From: an uncultured Eubacteriales bacterium
Lineage (GTDB): Bacteria > Bacillota > Clostridia > Oscillospirales > Acutalibacteraceae
Reading direction: 5' to 3'
Length of the DNA stretch: 43,126 nt
Assembly (NCBI GenBank): GCA_948762645.1
Contig: CAQBRY010000004.1
Span: 1 to 43,126 of the forward strand
In this document: piece after piece, positions 41,628-43,126 of the stretch
How positions within the stretch are numbered: position 1 is the first letter of the stretch
How the letters are laid out: each line of letters opens with the position of its first letter
Notes under the pieces: model-generated
Databases searched by the model: none
What the model was told of the DNA's origin: nothing
The model's input: the letters and a program-made list of their open reading frames with translations, nothing else
Position numbers and translations under genes: made by a program

Positions 41628-42632
41628 TTACTTAGGTACAAATCCAACCTTAGAAAATACTCTACTAATCATTTCTTTGGAAATATCATTAGCTTGTCTG
41701 GCTGCTTCTTTGTAGCATTTTTCCATATACCCAAGATCTTTGATATAATCATCAAATTTACTTTGAATTGGTTTAAGCTCATTTGCAACAACAGCAGCTA
41801 CAGATTCCTTTAAATACTTATATCCTTTATCCCTAAATTCATCTTCTGCTTCATTAACATTTTTTCCTGTAATACAGCAATATATATTTATAAGATTGTC
41901 TACACCTGTCATAGATCCACTATATTTTATTTCTGAATTGGAGTCTGTCACTACTTTTCTTAATTTTTTTAATATGTCCTCTTCAGAGTCCAATACAGAA
42001 ATATAAGCATTCCTATTAGAATCAGATTTAGACATCTTCTTTTTAGGATCCTGTAAAGACATTATCTTAGCTCCCACTTTAGGTATAAGAGGCTCAGGCA
42101 TCGTAAATACTTCCCCATAAATACCATTAAATCTTCCCGCTACATTTCTTGCAAGTTCTACATGCTGTTTCTGATCTATACCTACTGGTATTAAATGTGT
42201 TTTATATAACAATATGTCCGATGCCATTAGGGTTGGATAACAAAATAGTCCTACGTTAATATTCTCAGAATATCTACTGGATTTATCCTTAAATTGAGTC
42301 ATTCTAGATAGTTCACCAAACTGAGTATAGCAATTTAATATCCATGCAAGTTCCGCGTGTGTGTGTACATGGCTTTGTATAAAAAATATACTTTTTTTAG
42401 GATCTACTCCACATGATAAAAATAATGCATATGTTTGCAAAATATTTTTATGGAACTCTTTTGGATCTTGTCTGACAGTGATAGTATGAAGATCTGCTAA
42501 AGAAAAAATACAATTATATTTTTCTTGTAAAGGTATCCAATTCTTTATTGCACCTAAATAATTACCTAAAGTTATAGTGCCACTCGGTTGAATAGCACTA
42601 AATACATTTTTTTTATCTTTATCAAACGTCAT
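41628..42632 (-). CDS. trpS: Tryptophan--tRNA ligase
   Basis: About 334 residues from the ATG at 42632, GGAGG 7 bases upstream; a longer reading to 42677 has no site. Class I motifs: SAIQPSGTITLGNYLGAIKN (HIGH-like) and KKKMSKSDSN (KMSKS). ADLHTIT and PVGIDQKQHVELARNVA are conserved. Charges tRNA-Trp. No T-box. Confidence 0.97.
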   Translation of the reverse strand: MTFDKDKKNVFSAIQPSGTITLGNYLGAIKNWIPLQEKYNCIFSLADLHTITVRQDPKEFHKNILQTYALFLSCGVDPKKSIFFIQSHVHTHAELAWILNCYTQFGELSRMTQFKDKSSRYSENINVGLFCYPTLMASDILLYKTHLIPVGIDQKQHVELARNVAGRFNGIYGEVFTMPEPLIPKVGAKIMSLQDPKKKMSKSDSNRNAYISVLDSEEDILKKLRKVVTDSNSEIKYSGSMTGVDNLINIYCCITGKNVNEAEDEFRDKGYKYLKESVAAVVANELKPIQSKFDDYIKDLGYMEKCYKEAARQANDISKEMISRVFSKVGFVPK

Positions 42633-42673
42633 ATACTTGCCTCCAATAATATCTAATAGATTACTGAATTTTA

Positions 42674-42874
42674 TCATATACTATTTATTTTTTCAATTTT
42701 GTAAAAATATTCCAGAAACATCTGAGCAAGCATAGCCATAAATTCCGTGCCGATATTCAAATTAAATATTGCTCTTACTCCAATGGATTCATCAGTATGT
42801 GGTCCAACATAAATCATAAATTGGTGTTCATTAAGAAGCGGTTTTAGTTCTAGCATAAATTTTTCTAAGTCCAT
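42674..42874 (-). CDS. Small orphan, 66 residues
   Basis: Begins at an ATG with GGAGGTGG 3 bases upstream, which supports translation. Product is unrecognised; the second half is hydrophobic (IGTEFMAMLAQMFLEYFYKI). It lies 41 bases upstream of trpS and 18 bases after the preceding fragment. It may be a real small protein or part of a decayed locus. Confidence 0.55.
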   Translation of the reverse strand: MDLEKFMLELKPLLNEHQFMIYVGPHTDESIGVRAIFNLNIGTEFMAMLAQMFLEYFYKIEKINSI

Positions 42875-42892
42875 GCCACCTCCATCTGTTCG

Positions 42893-43081
42893 TTATACAC
42901 TTAAAATGAAACGTTCTAAAGGAATGGCAAAAAAGTTAGATGTCTCTTTAGGATTTTTTATTGTCATTATAAAATCGGCAACATACCATTTATCTCCTAT
43001 TTTATATAAATTTACGGCATGCATATTTCCTTGATCTTGCACTTGGCTTATTAAGTGGTATAGGAATTTATGGAATAGCAA
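42893..43081 (-). pseudogene. C-terminal fragment resembling a transglutaminase-like domain
   Basis: 62 codons on the minus strand, open back to a TGA at 43109-43111. The stretch MHAVNLYKIGDKWYVADF resembles the His/Asp part of transglutaminase-like cysteine protease domains (HAWN...G.WY..D). The catalytic Cys half would lie upstream, where the frame is closed near the window edge, so this is probably a truncated or frameshifted gene. Plus-strand reading of the last 130 bases also gives an open, hydrophobic frame with no start; the edge prevents a decision. Confidence 0.45.
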
Positions 43082-43126
43082 TGAACTATGGGATAGAAAA
43101 AAGAATTGTCATGGGATTACCTTTTG

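Noticed and set aside
1..43126. tRNA, rRNA, tmRNA or CRISPR array
   Set aside because: No cloverleaf, TTCGAATCC-type T arm or repeat-spacer pattern was found by reading; a tRNAscan or Infernal run would settle small RNAs.

Overview
The window is AT-rich chromosomal DNA from a spore-forming member of the Clostridia, most likely from the Oscillospiraceae/Acutalibacteraceae side. The support is gene content: a SCIFF ranthipeptide and its maturase, the spoIIA operon (spoIIAA-spoIIAB-sigF), spoIIID, spoIIR, a YtaF-like protein, NfnAB, an IreB-family protein and a GldAFG-like ABC system. Genes run on both strands in short operons. TGA acts as a stop (spoIIAB, nfnB, ireB and the TIGR03960 gene end in it), so the code is the standard bacterial one. 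Several starts are TTG or GTG with a good ribosome binding site. I saw no tRNA, rRNA, CRISPR array, insertion sequence, phage gene or replication origin. No gene-free stretch exceeds 300 bases.

Layout. 1-2.4 kb: the 5' part of an M24 peptidase gene and fhs, minus strand. 2.5-4.8 kb: the SCIFF peptide (45 codons, TTG start) and its radical SAM maturase, separated by a lysine-rich orphan gene. 4.9-9.1 kb: a small secreted protein, HtrA-type protease, RadC, a cysteine-rich mini-protein, SpoIIID and two small envelope-type orphans. 9.1-14.9 kb: a minus-strand run of SDR reductase, flavin reductase, SpoIVFB-like M50 protease, NfnB, NfnA, SpoIIR and IspE. 15.0-16.5 kb: two Nif11-leader genes. 16.5-21.1 kb: a radical SAM pair (TIGR03936/TIGR03960), lysS and greA. 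21.2-23.3 kb: a coiled-coil orphan followed by rlmB and ruvX. 23.4-28.4 kb: a degenerate ApbE-like protein, IreB, a tandem pair of paralogous orphans, aroQ, yqeG and an N-terminally extended rpsU. 28.5-34.0 kb: class II aldolase, a GldG/F/A-like ABC system and rpsF-ssb-rpsR. 34.2-35.1 kb: a soluble eukaryotic-type protein kinase. 35.2-39.5 kb: the spoIIA operon and valS. 39.6-43.1 kb: a broken subtilisin-like gene, ytaF, trpS and two fragments or orphans at the right edge.

The main pattern is a conserved clostridial housekeeping and sporulation backbone with lineage-specific genes placed between operons. These genes encode lysine/glutamate-rich helical proteins, Nif11-type leaders, a duplicated pair with constant ends and variable middle, and a kinase. 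Most have their own near-consensus sigma-A promoter and strong Shine-Dalgarno sequence, and several have their own terminator. None has an assigned function. The combination of soluble kinase, coiled-coil orphans and a broken protease gene is compatible with a host-associated lineage, possibly like the reported clostridial endosymbionts of termite-gut protists, but this is inference and no ATP/ADP translocase or other decisive marker lies in the window. The strongest candidates for something undescribed are the interrupted SCIFF cassette, the Nif11-leader/double-glycine protein fused to a membrane segment and coiled coil, and the tandem paralogs whose promoters carry TA microsatellites.
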